From NCBI RefSeq assembly GCF_026340465.1, contig NZ_JAPEPC010000001.1:2359501-2423500 (forward strand): a stretch of 64,000 nucleotides of DNA. Direction: 5' to 3'. A model generated the notes under the pieces. That model worked only from the letters and a program-made list of their open reading frames with translations. It was not told the DNA's origin and searched no databases. The position numbers and the translations under genes are program-made. Below are positions 17,786 to 26,447 of the stretch, one piece after another. This DNA is from Streptomyces sp. NBC_01306 (GTDB taxonomy: Bacteria; Actinomycetota; Actinomycetes; Streptomycetales; Streptomycetaceae). Numbering within the stretch: position 1 is the first letter of the stretch; each line of letters opens with the position of its first letter.

Positions 17786-17833
17786 ACCGAGCCTGCACTG
17801 AACGAGCCTGAGCTGAACGAGCCTGCGCCGAAC
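17773..17833. repeat. Four tandem 15-16-bp repeats spanning a stop codon
   Basis: Near-identical units of the type GAGCCTGCGCTGAAC lie at 17773-17788, 17789-17803, 17804-17818 and 17819-17833. The first unit contains the stop of the 42-residue gene, so the array would supply a new stop or tail if its copy number changed. Confidence 0.85.
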
Positions 17834-17871
17834 CGCCCCCGCACCGGTCCGGGCGCTCCGGGGTGCGGTCA

Positions 17872-17877
17872 TACGAT
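17872..17877 (+). promoter_or_regulatory. -10 box, maf (leaderless)
   Basis: TACGAT ends six bases before the ATG at 17884. Confidence 0.5.
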
Positions 17878-17883
17878 GGCCCC

Positions 17884-18486
17884 ATGACTGCTCAGCGCCG
17901 GCTCGTTCTCGGTTCCGCATCGCCCGCCCGTCTCGGACTGCTCCGCAACGCCGGTCTCGACCCCGAGGTGATCGTCAGCGGCGTGGACGAGGACGCGATC
18001 AGTGCGCCCACCCCCGCCGAGCTCGCTCTCGTACTGGCCGAGGCCAAGGCGCGCTCCGTCGCCGCACGCGACACCGCGGCCGGCGCCCTCGTCATCGGCT
18101 GCGACTCCGTGCTGGAGCTGGACGGTGAGGCGCTCGGCAAGCCCGCCGACGCCGAAGAGGCCACCGCACGCTGGCTGTCGATGCGCGGCCGGGCGGGCGT
18201 CCTGCAGACCGGCCACTGCGTCATCGACACCGCGAACGGCCGCAGCGCGTCGGCCACCGCCTCCACCACGGTCCGCTTCGGCGAGCCGACGGACGCCGAG
18301 ATCGCCGCGTACGTGGCGAGCGGCGAACCGCTCCATGTCGCGGGGGCGTTCACCCTCGACGGCCGCTCGGCGCCGTTCATCGACTCCATCGAGGGCGACC
18401 CCGGCAACGTCATCGGCCTCTCGCTTCCGCTGCTGCGCAAGCTGCTGGCGGGCCTCGGCGTACCCCTGACGGACCTCTGGGTCTGA
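17884..18486 (+). CDS. maf: Maf-like nucleotide pyrophosphatase
   Basis: 200 residues. The family hydrolyses non-canonical or modified nucleoside triphosphates (house-cleaning). The N-terminal phosphate-binding motif [12 protein letters not shown], the [13 protein letters not shown] segment and the [19 protein letters not shown]-terminal signature are all present. The ATG at 17884 sits six bases after TACGAT, suggesting leaderless transcription. It is the last conserved gene before the inserted catabolic block. Confidence 0.93.
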   Translation: MTAQRRLVLGSASPARLGLLRNAGLDPEVIVSGVDEDAISAPTPAELALVLAEAKARSVAARDTAAGALVIGCDSVLELDGEALGKPADAEEATARWLSMRGRAGVLQTGHCVIDTANGRSASATASTTVRFGEPTDAEIAAYVASGEPLHVAGAFTLDGRSAPFIDSIEGDPGNVIGLSLPLLRKLLAGLGVPLTDLWV

Positions 18487-18505
18487 CGGGTCCGAACTGC
18501 GGCGG

Positions 18506-19792
18506 CTACCGGCCCGGTACCGGCCCGTCGGTGCAGTGCAGCGGGCCGGGCGCCGCGCCGGGAACTCCGGTCCGTACGAAGCCGAGCCAGGTGGCGCGCA
18601 GTGCGGCGCCGAGCGCGTCGACCTCGTCCCAGGGCGTGCTGCCCAGCATCGGGGCGCCCTCCCAGGCCGCCCTGCCGCCCAGCAGCAGCGGCAGTTCGAC
18701 GCAGTGCGTCGCGCCGAATGCCGAGCCCGCCGGGCGCCAGTCGAGGCGGTAGGAGTGCACGCGGGCACCGGCCCGTACGAGCCGTTCGCCCAGCTCCGCG
18801 AGCGGGGCGGCGTACATCCGCGCGGTGAGTTCCGCCGGATCGCCCTCCACGCCGGGGAAGGCGGTCATGTCGTCGGCGTTCCAGCCATACAGGACGTCCA
18901 GGCCGCGGACGTTCTCCGCGAAGGCCGCACCGTTCCGGGCGAGCACGCCGTCGACCGGGCTGAACGGAGGCTCCATCGCGCTGCCCGACCTGAGCAGATG
19001 GGCCACCGCGGTCTCCCGCTGCGCCTCCAGGAGCGCCGCGTGGCCCGCCGTCGAAGGGGACTCGCCCCGCGCGGCGAGGTGGTCCGCGAAGATCCGGCCG
19101 AGCTCAGCGGCGTCGTCGCGGGACCGCTCGGTGAGCGCCAGCGGGGCGCTCTGCAGGATCGCCCGGCCGAAGAGCCCGCGGGCCTCGTCCATCTCCATGA
19201 GCAGCCGGATCGAGATCCCGCCCGCCGACTGGCCGAACACGGTGACGCTGCCGGGGTCGCCCCCGTACTCCGCGATGTGCTCCCGCACCCAGCGGAGCGC
19301 TTCGAGCTGGTCGTACAGGCCGAGGTTCCCCTCGCTGACGCCGTCGAGGCAGAGGTAACCGAGGGCTCCGACACGGTAGTTGACGCCGACGACCACCACG
19401 TCGCCCTGGGCGGCGAGCGCTCTGCCGTCGTACCAGTCCATGAGCCCGGCGCCACTGCTGAACCCGCCGCCGTGGAACCAGACCATCACGGGGCGCGCCC
19501 CGCCGTCGGCGGCCGGGGTGGTGACCGTCAGATTCAGGCAGTCCTCGCCCTGGGGGCGGCTGTCATGGGGCGGACCCATCACCGCGTCGAGCCGGGACGG
19601 CGGTTGCGGGCAGATCTCGCCGCTGGAGGGGCGGGTGTCACCCGCCGCCACGGGGCGCGGCCGCCCGAAGCGTTCGGCCGTCGCATAGCGGATGGGCCCC
19701 GTCCGGACGACCGGCTCGATGCCGGTCCGTCCTGCGTCGGCCGGTCCTGCGTCCGGTCCGGTCCGGGTCAGTCCTGCGCCGGAGCCCGTCAT
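18506..19792 (-). CDS. Type B carboxylesterase
   Basis: 428 residues, a shortened member of the carboxylesterase/lipase family. It has the oxyanion motif VWFHGGGF (about 115) and the nucleophile elbow GQSAGG (about 200). The acidic and His positions are less clear because the C-terminal part is compact. The start (ATG at 19792) has an ideal AGGAGGT upstream. It is divergent from the 3-hydroxyanthranilate operon, so it may hydrolyse an ester or amide feeding that pathway, for example an N-formylated or esterified anthranilate derivative. That link is inference from position only. Confidence 0.85.
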   Translation of the reverse strand: MTGSGAGLTRTGPDAGPADAGRTGIEPVVRTGPIRYATAERFGRPRPVAAGDTRPSSGEICPQPPSRLDAVMGPPHDSRPQGEDCLNLTVTTPAADGGARPVMVWFHGGGFSSGAGLMDWYDGRALAAQGDVVVVGVNYRVGALGYLCLDGVSEGNLGLYDQLEALRWVREHIAEYGGDPGSVTVFGQSAGGISIRLLMEMDEARGLFGRAILQSAPLALTERSRDDAAELGRIFADHLAARGESPSTAGHAALLEAQRETAVAHLLRSGSAMEPPFSPVDGVLARNGAAFAENVRGLDVLYGWNADDMTAFPGVEGDPAELTARMYAAPLAELGERLVRAGARVHSYRLDWRPAGSAFGATHCVELPLLLGGRAAWEGAPMLGSTPWDEVDALGAALRATWLGFVRTGVPGAAPGPLHCTDGPVPGR

Positions 19793-19821
19793 CTCGTACC
19801 TCCTGTATCGGTCACCGGCGG

Positions 19822-19986
19822 TCAGCCGGTGAGGGAGTCCGCGGCAACAGTGTCCGCCGGTTCCACCGTGGCGGGCGTGGACGTGGTGGCGTCGTCCGGG
19901 CTCTCCGCAGGGCGTGGCCGGTTCACAGGGGGCTGGTTCACGGGGGATCGATTTACGGAGGATTGATTCACGGGGGATGGGTTCAC
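19822..19986 (-). CDS. Possible 54-residue peptide of VNxxP repeats
   Basis: A GTG at 19986, with GAGAGG eight bases upstream, opens 54 codons ending 29 nt before the esterase start. The first 25 residues are five pentapeptide repeats (VNPSP, VNQSS, VNRSP, VNQPP, VNRPR). The remainder is Ala/Thr/Pro/Asp-rich. There is no signal peptide or domain. It may be a leader peptide or only a DNA repeat read as protein. Confidence 0.3.
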   Translation of the reverse strand: MNPSPVNQSSVNRSPVNQPPVNRPRPAESPDDATTSTPATVEPADTVAADSLTG

Positions 19987-19994
19987 GGGGGTGA
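19920..19994. repeat. Five tandem 15-bp repeats
   Basis: Units of the form GGTTCACGGGGGATC occur back to back (19920, 19935, 19950, 19965 and 19980) with a few substitutions. They lie in the promoter region of the esterase gene. The rest of the 19793-20196 gap holds a palindrome (20071-20086) and no recognised gene. Confidence 0.9.
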
Positions 19995-20070
19995 CCTCTC
20001 GCTTGTTCCGTGGATCGTGGCGCCATGTGCCATGACGCACAAATGCCGATTCCGGACTCCCTCATAGCCG

Positions 20071-20086
20071 TTTCGGTATACCGGAA
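20071..20086. promoter_or_regulatory. Palindrome in the divergent esterase/catabolic operon promoter
   Basis: TTTCGGTATACCGGAA has one mismatch from perfect symmetry, with a perfect CGGTATACCG core. It is centred about 120 bp before the operon start, where an operator is expected. It looks more like a GntR or IclR site than a LysR site. Confidence 0.5.
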
Positions 20087-20196
20087 GCCTTCTCTCCAGG
20101 CCGTTTCCGGCCAGGGATCAGGTATGCCCATTTAGTTATGGCAGAACACAGGAAGTGCATTTGTCCGGCATGGCTCGGCGGATCACAGTGGGACGC

Positions 20197-21702
20197 ATGA
20201 CGGCAGATGCAGGGCGGTGGATCCGCAACTTCGTAGACGGACGGTTCGTGGACCCGGAGGACTCGGGGGCCCCGGAGGACCCCAAGGGCGCAGTCCGCGG
20301 ATTCGACGCGGTGGACCCGGCCACCGGGCGGGTGTTCGCCCGGGTGCGCGAGGCGGACAGATCGCTGGTCGACCGGGCCGTACGGGGGGCCAGGCGGGCC
20401 CTCCACGACGGCTGGGCGAGTACGCCCGTCGCAGAGCGGACCGCGCTGCTGCGGCGGGCCGCCGACCGGATCGAGGCCCGCTTCGACGAGTTCGTGGCGG
20501 CCGAGGTCGCCGACACCGGCAAGCCGGTGACCCAGGCGCGGTCACTCGACGTCGCGCGGGCCGTCGCGAACTTCCGCGCCTTCGCGGACGTGGTCGCGGC
20601 GGCCGGCCAGGAATCGTTCCTCACCGATCTCCCCGGTGGCCGGCAGGCTCTCAACTACGCGGTGCGCAAGCCACTTGGGGTCGTCGCGGTCATCGTGCCG
20701 TGGAACCTGCCGCTCCTGCTGCTGACCTGGAAGGTCGCCCCGGCGCTCGCCTGCGGCAACGCGGTGGTCGTCAAGCCCAGCGAGGAGACCCCCGCCACCG
20801 CGTCCCTGCTCGCCGAGGTGCTGGCCGAAGCCGGCCTGCCCGCCGGGGTGTACAGCGTGGTCCACGGCTTCGGCGGCGACTCGGCCGGCGCGTATCTGAC
20901 GTCCCATCCGGGGATCGACGGGGTGACCTTCACCGGGTCGTCCGCCACCGGCTCGCACGTGATGAAGACCGTCGCGCCGCGCGTCCGCCCGGTCTCCTTC
21001 GAACTGGGCGGCAAGAACGCCGCCATCGTCTTCGACGACGTCGACACCGACGAAGCGCTCACCGGACTGGCCAGATCCGTCTTCACCAACACCGGCCAGG
21101 TCTGCCTGTGCACCGAGCGGGTGTACGTGCAGCGCTCGGTGTTCGCGGACATCGCCGACGGCCTGACCGAACGGGCCCGCGCCCTGCGCCTCGGCTCACC
21201 GGGCGACGAGCGGACCACCACAGGACCGCTGATCTCGCAGGCCCACCGCGCCAAGGTGCTGGGCTACTTCGACCTGGCCGAGCAGGCGGGGGCGAAGGTG
21301 CTCACCGGTGGCGGCGTACCGGAGCTGGGCCCGGAACTGGCAGGCGGTTCATGGATCGAGCCGACGCTCTGGACAGGACTGACCAACGCGGACCGCCCGG
21401 TACGCGAGGAGATCTTCGGCCCGGTGGCCGCGCTGATCCCCTTCGACACCGAGGAGGAGGCCATCGCGCTCGCCAACGACACCGAGTACGGCCTCGCGGC
21501 CTCCGTCTGGACCAACGACCTGCGCCGCGGCCACCGGGTGGCCCAGGCGATGGACACCGGCATGGCCTGGGTCAACACCTGGTTCCTGCGCGATCTGCGC
21601 TCCCCCTTCGGCGGGACCGGGCTCTCCGGCATCGGCCGGGAGGGCGGCGCGTCCTCGATGCACTTCTACACCGAGCCCACGAATGTGTGTGTGCAGCTGT
21701 GA
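20197..21702 (+). CDS. nbaE: 2-Aminomuconate 6-semialdehyde dehydrogenase
   Basis: 501 residues, aldehyde dehydrogenase superfamily. Motifs: PWNLPLLLLTWK (about 170), FTGSSATG (about 245), catalytic Glu in FELGGKNAA (about 270), catalytic Cys in NTGQVCLCTERV (about 305) and EIFGPVAALIPF (about 405). The branch is that of 2-hydroxymuconic/2-aminomuconic semialdehyde dehydrogenases, judged from the neighbouring enzymes. It oxidises 2-aminomuconate semialdehyde with NAD+. First gene of the operon. I chose the ATG at 20197; in-frame starts at 20155 and 20170 are possible. Confidence 0.9.
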   Translation: MTADAGRWIRNFVDGRFVDPEDSGAPEDPKGAVRGFDAVDPATGRVFARVREADRSLVDRAVRGARRALHDGWASTPVAERTALLRRAADRIEARFDEFVAAEVADTGKPVTQARSLDVARAVANFRAFADVVAAAGQESFLTDLPGGRQALNYAVRKPLGVVAVIVPWNLPLLLLTWKVAPALACGNAVVVKPSEETPATASLLAEVLAEAGLPAGVYSVVHGFGGDSAGAYLTSHPGIDGVTFTGSSATGSHVMKTVAPRVRPVSFELGGKNAAIVFDDVDTDEALTGLARSVFTNTGQVCLCTERVYVQRSVFADIADGLTERARALRLGSPGDERTTTGPLISQAHRAKVLGYFDLAEQAGAKVLTGGGVPELGPELAGGSWIEPTLWTGLTNADRPVREEIFGPVAALIPFDTEEEAIALANDTEYGLAASVWTNDLRRGHRVAQAMDTGMAWVNTWFLRDLRSPFGGTGLSGIGREGGASSMHFYTEPTNVCVQL

Positions 21703-22574
21703 ACGATCACCCCTCCCCCTCCGGAACAGGCGGTCCCGCCGCCGGAACAGCCGCCGCGCCCTCCGCGCGGATCGGCTCCGCGGTCGCGCGGCTCACCGAA
21801 GCCGCCGCCACCCGCACCCCGTGCGCACCCGTCAGGGAGTTCATCGGCAGTACGGATCTGAACGCCGCCTATGAGGTGCAGCGGCGGCTCGCCGAAGCCA
21901 GGAGCGCCGCCGGCGCACGGGTCACCGGCGCCAAGATCGGGCTCACCGCCCCCGTCGTACAGCAGCAGTTCGGCGTGTTCCAGCCGGACTTCGGGGTGCT
22001 CTTCGACGACATGGTGTACGCCCATACCGAGCCACTGCCGCTCGGCCGGTTCCTCCAGCCGCGCGCCGAGGGCGAGATCGCCTTCGTGCTCGGCAAGGAC
22101 ATCGACCGGCCGGGCGCGGGCGTCGCGGACGTCCTGCGGGCGACCGAGTTCGTGCTCCCCGCCATCGAGATAGTGGACTCCCGTATCGCCGGCTGGGACC
22201 TGTCCATCGCCGACACCGTGGCGGACAACGCCTCCAGCGGCGCGGTGGTCCTCGGCACCACCCCGTACTCACTGACCGGCCTCGACCTCGCCCGGGTCGG
22301 GATGACGCTCCAGCGGGACGGCGAGCCGGTCGCGTTCGGCGCCGGGCACGCCTGCCTCGGCTCACCGGTCGTCGCGGTGGCCTGGCTGGCGCGCGAACTC
22401 GTCGAGCGGGGAAGGCCGTTGCGCGAGGGCGACGTGATCATGTCCGGCGCGCTCGGGCCGATGGTGCCGGTCACCGGGCCCGGCCGGTTCCGGCTCGCAC
22501 TGGACGGCCTCGGCGAGGTCGAGGCCGTCATCGAGGAGGCGGCCGCGACCGCCGGCGAGGAGAAGACCCAGTGA
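21699..22574 (+). CDS. nbaH: 2-Oxopent-4-enoate hydratase
   Basis: 291 residues, fumarylacetoacetase/MhpD family. Conserved segments are [38 protein letters not shown] with the metal-binding Glu pair, [11 protein letters not shown], and [10 protein letters not shown] near the end, all as in hydratases rather than decarboxylases. It adds water to 2-oxopent-4-enoate to give 4-hydroxy-2-oxovalerate. The start GTG overlaps the stop of the dehydrogenase gene (GTGA). The first 30 residues are a Pro/Ala/Gly-rich extension. Confidence 0.9.
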   Translation: MNDHPSPSGTGGPAAGTAAAPSARIGSAVARLTEAAATRTPCAPVREFIGSTDLNAAYEVQRRLAEARSAAGARVTGAKIGLTAPVVQQQFGVFQPDFGVLFDDMVYAHTEPLPLGRFLQPRAEGEIAFVLGKDIDRPGAGVADVLRATEFVLPAIEIVDSRIAGWDLSIADTVADNASSGAVVLGTTPYSLTGLDLARVGMTLQRDGEPVAFGAGHACLGSPVVAVAWLARELVERGRPLREGDVIMSGALGPMVPVTGPGRFRLALDGLGEVEAVIEEAAATAGEEKTQ

Positions 22575-23533
22575 GCACATCGGCATCAGCGTCCCCTTCC
22601 GTCCCGGTCGCCGTCATCGGCTCCGGAAACATCGGGACCGACCTCATGATCAAGGTGCTGCGGCTGTCGAAGACGCTGCGCATGGGTGCGATGGCGGGCA
22701 TCGACCCGGCGTCGGACGGCCTCGCGCGCGCCGCACGGCTCAAGGTCGCCACCACCCACCGGGGCGTCGAAGGACTGGTGGAGATGGCGGAGTTCGCCGA
22801 CATCAAGGTGATCTTCGACGCCACATCGGCCGGTGCCCATGTCCGTAATGTCGAACTCGCCCGTGCGCACGGGAAGTTGATGGTGGATCTGACACCTGCG
22901 GCGCTCGGCCCCTTCGTGGTGCCCCCGGTCAATCTCGACGAGCACCTGGACGCGCCGGACGTCAACATGGTGACCTGCGGCGGGCAGGCGACCATCCCGG
23001 TCGTCGCGGCGGTCTCCCGCATCGCCCCGGTCGCGTACGGCGAGATCGTCGCCTCCATCGCGTCCCGTTCGGCGGGCCCCGGTACCCGCGCCAACATCGA
23101 CGAGTTCACCGAGACCACCAGCGAGGCCATCCGGGTGGTCGGCGGCGCCGCGGTGGGCAAGGCGATCATCGTGCTCAACCCGGCGGAGCCGCCGCTCGCC
23201 ATGCGCGACACGGTGCACTGCCTGGTCGAAGGAGCGGTGCCGGCCGGCGTACGGGAGCGGATCGCCGCCTCCGTACGGGAGATGGCCGACGCGGTACGCG
23301 CGTACGTGCCCGGCTACCGGCTCAAGCAGGACGTGCAGTTCGAGGACATCACCGACGTCCTGGTTCCGGCGCTCGGGCGGCGGGTCACCGGGGTCCGGGT
23401 CTCGGTGTTCCTGGAGGTCGTCGGCGCGGGCCACTACCTGCCCGATTACGCAGGCAACCTCGACATCATGACCTCCGCCGCGGTCCGCACGGCCGAGAAG
23501 ATCGCCGCACTCCGAGGATGGGTGACCGCATGA
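22571..23533 (+). CDS. nbaJ: Acetaldehyde dehydrogenase (acylating)
   Basis: 320 residues, MhpF/DmpF family. It has the NAD-binding motif GSGNIGTDL (about 17) and the catalytic Cys in [11 protein letters not shown] (about 136). The C-terminal part ends KIAALRGW. It converts acetaldehyde to acetyl-CoA with NAD+ and CoA, normally while bound to the aldolase encoded next, which channels acetaldehyde. It overlaps the hydratase gene by four bases (GTGA) and the aldolase gene by four bases (ATGA). Confidence 0.95.
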   Translation: MSTSASASPSVPVAVIGSGNIGTDLMIKVLRLSKTLRMGAMAGIDPASDGLARAARLKVATTHRGVEGLVEMAEFADIKVIFDATSAGAHVRNVELARAHGKLMVDLTPAALGPFVVPPVNLDEHLDAPDVNMVTCGGQATIPVVAAVSRIAPVAYGEIVASIASRSAGPGTRANIDEFTETTSEAIRVVGGAAVGKAIIVLNPAEPPLAMRDTVHCLVEGAVPAGVRERIAASVREMADAVRAYVPGYRLKQDVQFEDITDVLVPALGRRVTGVRVSVFLEVVGAGHYLPDYAGNLDIMTSAAVRTAEKIAALRGWVTA

Positions 23534-24561
23534 AGCTCTACGTCCAGGATGTGACCCTCCGCGACGGAATGCACGCGATGGGGCACCTGTACACCGTCGA
23601 CCAGGTGCGCCGGATCGTCGGTGCGCTGGACCGGGCCGGGGTTGCCGCCATCGAGGTCGCGCACGGCGACGGGCTCGGCGGGTCGAGCGCCACCTACGGC
23701 TTCGGCGCGCACACCGACGAGGAGTGGATCGAGGCCGCCGCCGACGTGCTGGTCCACGCCAAGCTCACCACCCTGTTGCTGCCCGGCATCGGCACCATCG
23801 AGCACCTGCGCCGGGCGCACGCGCTGGGCGTACGGAGCGTGCGCGTCGCCACCCACTGCACGGAGGCCGATGTCGCCGCCCAGCACATCGCCTGGGCGCG
23901 CGAGCACGGGATGGACGTCTCGGGATTCCTGATGATGAGCCACCTCAACTCCCCCGAAGGCCTGGCCGCACAGGCCGCGCTGATGGAGTCGTACGGCGCG
24001 CACTGCGTGTACGTGACGGACTCCGGTGGCCGGCTGACCATGCGGGACGTCGCCGCCCGGGTCGACGCGTACCGCGAGGTGCTCGACCCGTCCACCGAGA
24101 TCGGCATCCACGCCCACGAGAACCTCTCCCTCTCCGTCGCCAACAGCGTCACTGCGGTGGAGCACGGCGCACGCCGGGTCGATGTGGCGCTGGCGGGCCA
24201 GGGCGCGGGGGCGGGCAACTGCCCGGCGGAGTCGCTCGTCGCGGTCGCGGACCTGATGGGCTGGGAGCACGGCTGTGACCTGTTCGCGCTCCAGGACGCG
24301 GCCGACGACATCGTCCGGCCGATGCGCAGCCGCCCGGTGCAGGTCGACCGGGAGACCCTGACTCTCGGGTACGCGGGCGTCTACTCCAGCTTCCTGCTGC
24401 ACGCCGGGCGCGCGGCCGAGCGGTACGGGCTCGACACCCGGCAGATCCTTCTTGAGGCCGGCCGCCGGCAGCTGGTCGGCGGCCAGGAGGACCTGATCGT
24501 GGACATCGCACTGGACCTGGCCGCGCGGCGCGGGTCCCTGACGGACGGGAGCGGCCAGTGA
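23530..24561 (+). CDS. nbaI: 4-Hydroxy-2-oxovalerate aldolase
   Basis: 343 residues, DmpG/MhpE family with an HMGL-like TIM barrel. The metal-site and catalytic motifs are [12 protein letters not shown] (about 7), [14 protein letters not shown] (about 197) and [12 protein letters not shown] (about 230). It splits 4-hydroxy-2-oxovalerate into pyruvate and acetaldehyde. I start it at the ATG at 23530, which overlaps the stop of the partner dehydrogenase gene, rather than at an in-frame ATG 12 bases earlier. It forms a bifunctional complex with the preceding product. Confidence 0.95.
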   Translation: MKLYVQDVTLRDGMHAMGHLYTVDQVRRIVGALDRAGVAAIEVAHGDGLGGSSATYGFGAHTDEEWIEAAADVLVHAKLTTLLLPGIGTIEHLRRAHALGVRSVRVATHCTEADVAAQHIAWAREHGMDVSGFLMMSHLNSPEGLAAQAALMESYGAHCVYVTDSGGRLTMRDVAARVDAYREVLDPSTEIGIHAHENLSLSVANSVTAVEHGARRVDVALAGQGAGAGNCPAESLVAVADLMGWEHGCDLFALQDAADDIVRPMRSRPVQVDRETLTLGYAGVYSSFLLHAGRAAERYGLDTRQILLEAGRRQLVGGQEDLIVDIALDLAARRGSLTDGSGQ

Positions 24562-25433
24562 CCGCGGAAGAGACCACCACCGGCCCCGGGTCACTCGACG
24601 CGGCCACCGTGGACGGGCTGGCGGCGCGGCTCGACGCGGCGCAGACGTCCCGGACCGACACCCCGAGCCTCGCCGGCACGCACGCCTTCGGCATCGACGA
24701 CGCGTACGCGGTCCAGGCGGCGCTGCTGGCCCGCAGGCAGGCGCGCGGTGAGCACATCACGGGGGTGAAGCTGGGCTTCACCAGCAAGGCCAAGATGGCC
24801 CAGATGGGCGTGTCGGACGTGATCGTCGGCCGGCTGACCGACGCGATGCGGATCGCGGACGGCGACGATGTGGCCCTGGACCACTTCATCCATCCGAAGG
24901 CCGAGCCCGAGGTCGCGTACCGGCTCTGCCGCGATGTCGATCCGGACGACCCGCTGACGGACATCGAGTCCTGTGTGGACGCGATGGCCCCGGCGATCGA
25001 GATCATCGACTCCCGGTACCGGGACTTCCGCTTCACCTACGGCGATGTCGTCGCGGACAACACGTCGGCGGCCGGCTATGTGATCGGCCCCTGGCGACCG
25101 TTCGGCGAAGCGGCCAACCGCGCGGTCCTGCTGCGTACCGGCACGGCCGAGGTGACCGGTTCGACGGCGGCCGTCCTCGGCGACCCGGTGCACGCGCTGC
25201 ACGCACTGCTCGACATGTGCCGCCGCCGGAACATCCCGCTGCGGGCCGGCCACGTCGTGCTCGCGGGCGCGGCGACGGCGGCGGTCCCACTGGCGGCGGG
25301 CGTGACCACGTGCGACGTGGCCGGGCTCGGCTCCGTGTCGCTCAAGGCCGTGTCGCCCAAGACCCGGTCGCCGAAGCCCCGGTCACCGAAGTCCGTGTCG
25401 CCGGAGTCCGTGTCGCCGGAGGGAGCACGATGA
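24558..25433 (+). CDS. nbaG: 4-Oxalocrotonate decarboxylase
   Basis: 291 residues, same superfamily as the hydratase but with decarboxylase-type motifs: [45 protein letters not shown] and [15 protein letters not shown]. It converts 2-oxohex-3-enedioate (4-oxalocrotonate) to 2-oxopent-4-enoate and usually complexes with the hydratase. The last 27 residues are an unusual repetitive tail (SPK/SPE units) with no counterpart in the family that I know. It overlaps both neighbours by four bases. Confidence 0.9.
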   Translation: MTAEETTTGPGSLDAATVDGLAARLDAAQTSRTDTPSLAGTHAFGIDDAYAVQAALLARRQARGEHITGVKLGFTSKAKMAQMGVSDVIVGRLTDAMRIADGDDVALDHFIHPKAEPEVAYRLCRDVDPDDPLTDIESCVDAMAPAIEIIDSRYRDFRFTYGDVVADNTSAAGYVIGPWRPFGEAANRAVLLRTGTAEVTGSTAAVLGDPVHALHALLDMCRRRNIPLRAGHVVLAGAATAAVPLAAGVTTCDVAGLGSVSLKAVSPKTRSPKPRSPKSVSPESVSPEGAR

Positions 25434-25927
25434 GCGGCGCACAGGTGATCGCACAGGTGATCAAGGGGCGGGCCACCCCGCGCGGCAGGTTCCCGCACGT
25501 GAAGGTCGTAGGCGATGTGGTCTATGTGTCGGGCACCAGCTCGCGCAGGCCGGACAACACCTTCGTGGGCGCCGAGGCCGACGAACTGGGCACCACTCGC
25601 CTCGACATCAGGGCGCAGACCCGCGCCGTGATCGAGAACATCCGGGCCATCCTCGCCGAGGTGGGCGCGGAGCTGGCGGACATCGCCCAGCTCACCACGT
25701 ATCTGGTCTCCATGAACGACTTCGGCGGCTACAACGAGGTCTACGGCGAGTACTTCGACGAGCAGGGCCCGACCCGGACCACGGTGGCGGTGCACCAGCT
25801 GCCGCACCCCCATCTGCTGATAGAGATCCAGGCCGTAGCCCATCTGCCCCACCCCGCAGAGACACCCGGCCCGCACCGCACAGACTCACACAGCACAGAT
25901 GCACACAGCACGGAGGTGCTCTCATGA
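25430..25927 (+). CDS. nbaF: 2-Aminomuconate deaminase (RidA family)
   Basis: 165 residues. The RidA-like core (about 10-142) contains [40 protein letters not shown] and [21 protein letters not shown], a pattern I associate with AmnD/NbaF deaminases. It releases ammonia from 2-aminomuconate, giving 4-oxalocrotonate. The C-terminal 22 residues (His/Ser/Thr repeats) extend past the usual family length. ATGA overlaps are present at both ends. Confidence 0.88.
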   Translation: MSGAQVIAQVIKGRATPRGRFPHVKVVGDVVYVSGTSSRRPDNTFVGAEADELGTTRLDIRAQTRAVIENIRAILAEVGAELADIAQLTTYLVSMNDFGGYNEVYGEYFDEQGPTRTTVAVHQLPHPHLLIEIQAVAHLPHPAETPGPHRTDSHSTDAHSTEVLS

Positions 25928-26445
25928 CCGCCATCCCCCCGGTCATCGATTTCCAGGGCTGGATCACCGAGCACGAGCACCTGCTCAAGCCCCCGGTGAA
26001 CAACAGGGCCATGTCGCTCGGCGAGGACTTCATCGTCCAGATCGTCGGCGGCCCCAACGAGCGGGCCGACTACCACCTCGACCCGTACGAGGAGTGGTTC
26101 TACCAGGTCAAGGGCGATATGCACGTCAACGTCATGACCGAGGACGGCCCGCGGACCGTGCACATCAAGGAGGGCGAGGCGTGGCTGCTGCCCGGCAGCC
26201 TCCCGCACTCCCCGCAGCGGCCCGACGCGGACTCGATCGGTCTGGTCATCGAGCGGGTACGCGAAGAGGGGACCCTGGAGCGGTTCCAGTGGTACTGCCC
26301 GGAGTGCGCGGCCCTCGTCCACGAGACCGAACTCCAGGTCCGGGACATCGTCGCCGATCTGCCGCCGGTGTTCGCCGAGTTCTACGACAACGAGAAGGCC
26401 CGGAGCTGTCCGCAGTGCGGCGCTCTCCACCCCGGGAAGGGCTGA
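25924..26445 (+). CDS. nbaC: 3-Hydroxyanthranilate 3,4-dioxygenase
   Basis: 173 residues, cupin fold. The ferrous site is formed by His and Glu in [12 protein letters not shown] (about 45) and His in LPHSPQRP (about 92). The C-terminus carries a rubredoxin-like metal site, CPEC (about 122) and CPQC (about 163), as in the bacterial type. It opens the 3-hydroxyanthranilate ring to 2-amino-3-carboxymuconate semialdehyde. It overlaps the deaminase gene by four bases. This is the ring-cleaving step and identifies the operon. Confidence 0.95.
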   Translation: MTAIPPVIDFQGWITEHEHLLKPPVNNRAMSLGEDFIVQIVGGPNERADYHLDPYEEWFYQVKGDMHVNVMTEDGPRTVHIKEGEAWLLPGSLPHSPQRPDADSIGLVIERVREEGTLERFQWYCPECAALVHETELQVRDIVADLPPVFAEFYDNEKARSCPQCGALHPGKG

Positions 26446-26447
26446 CC

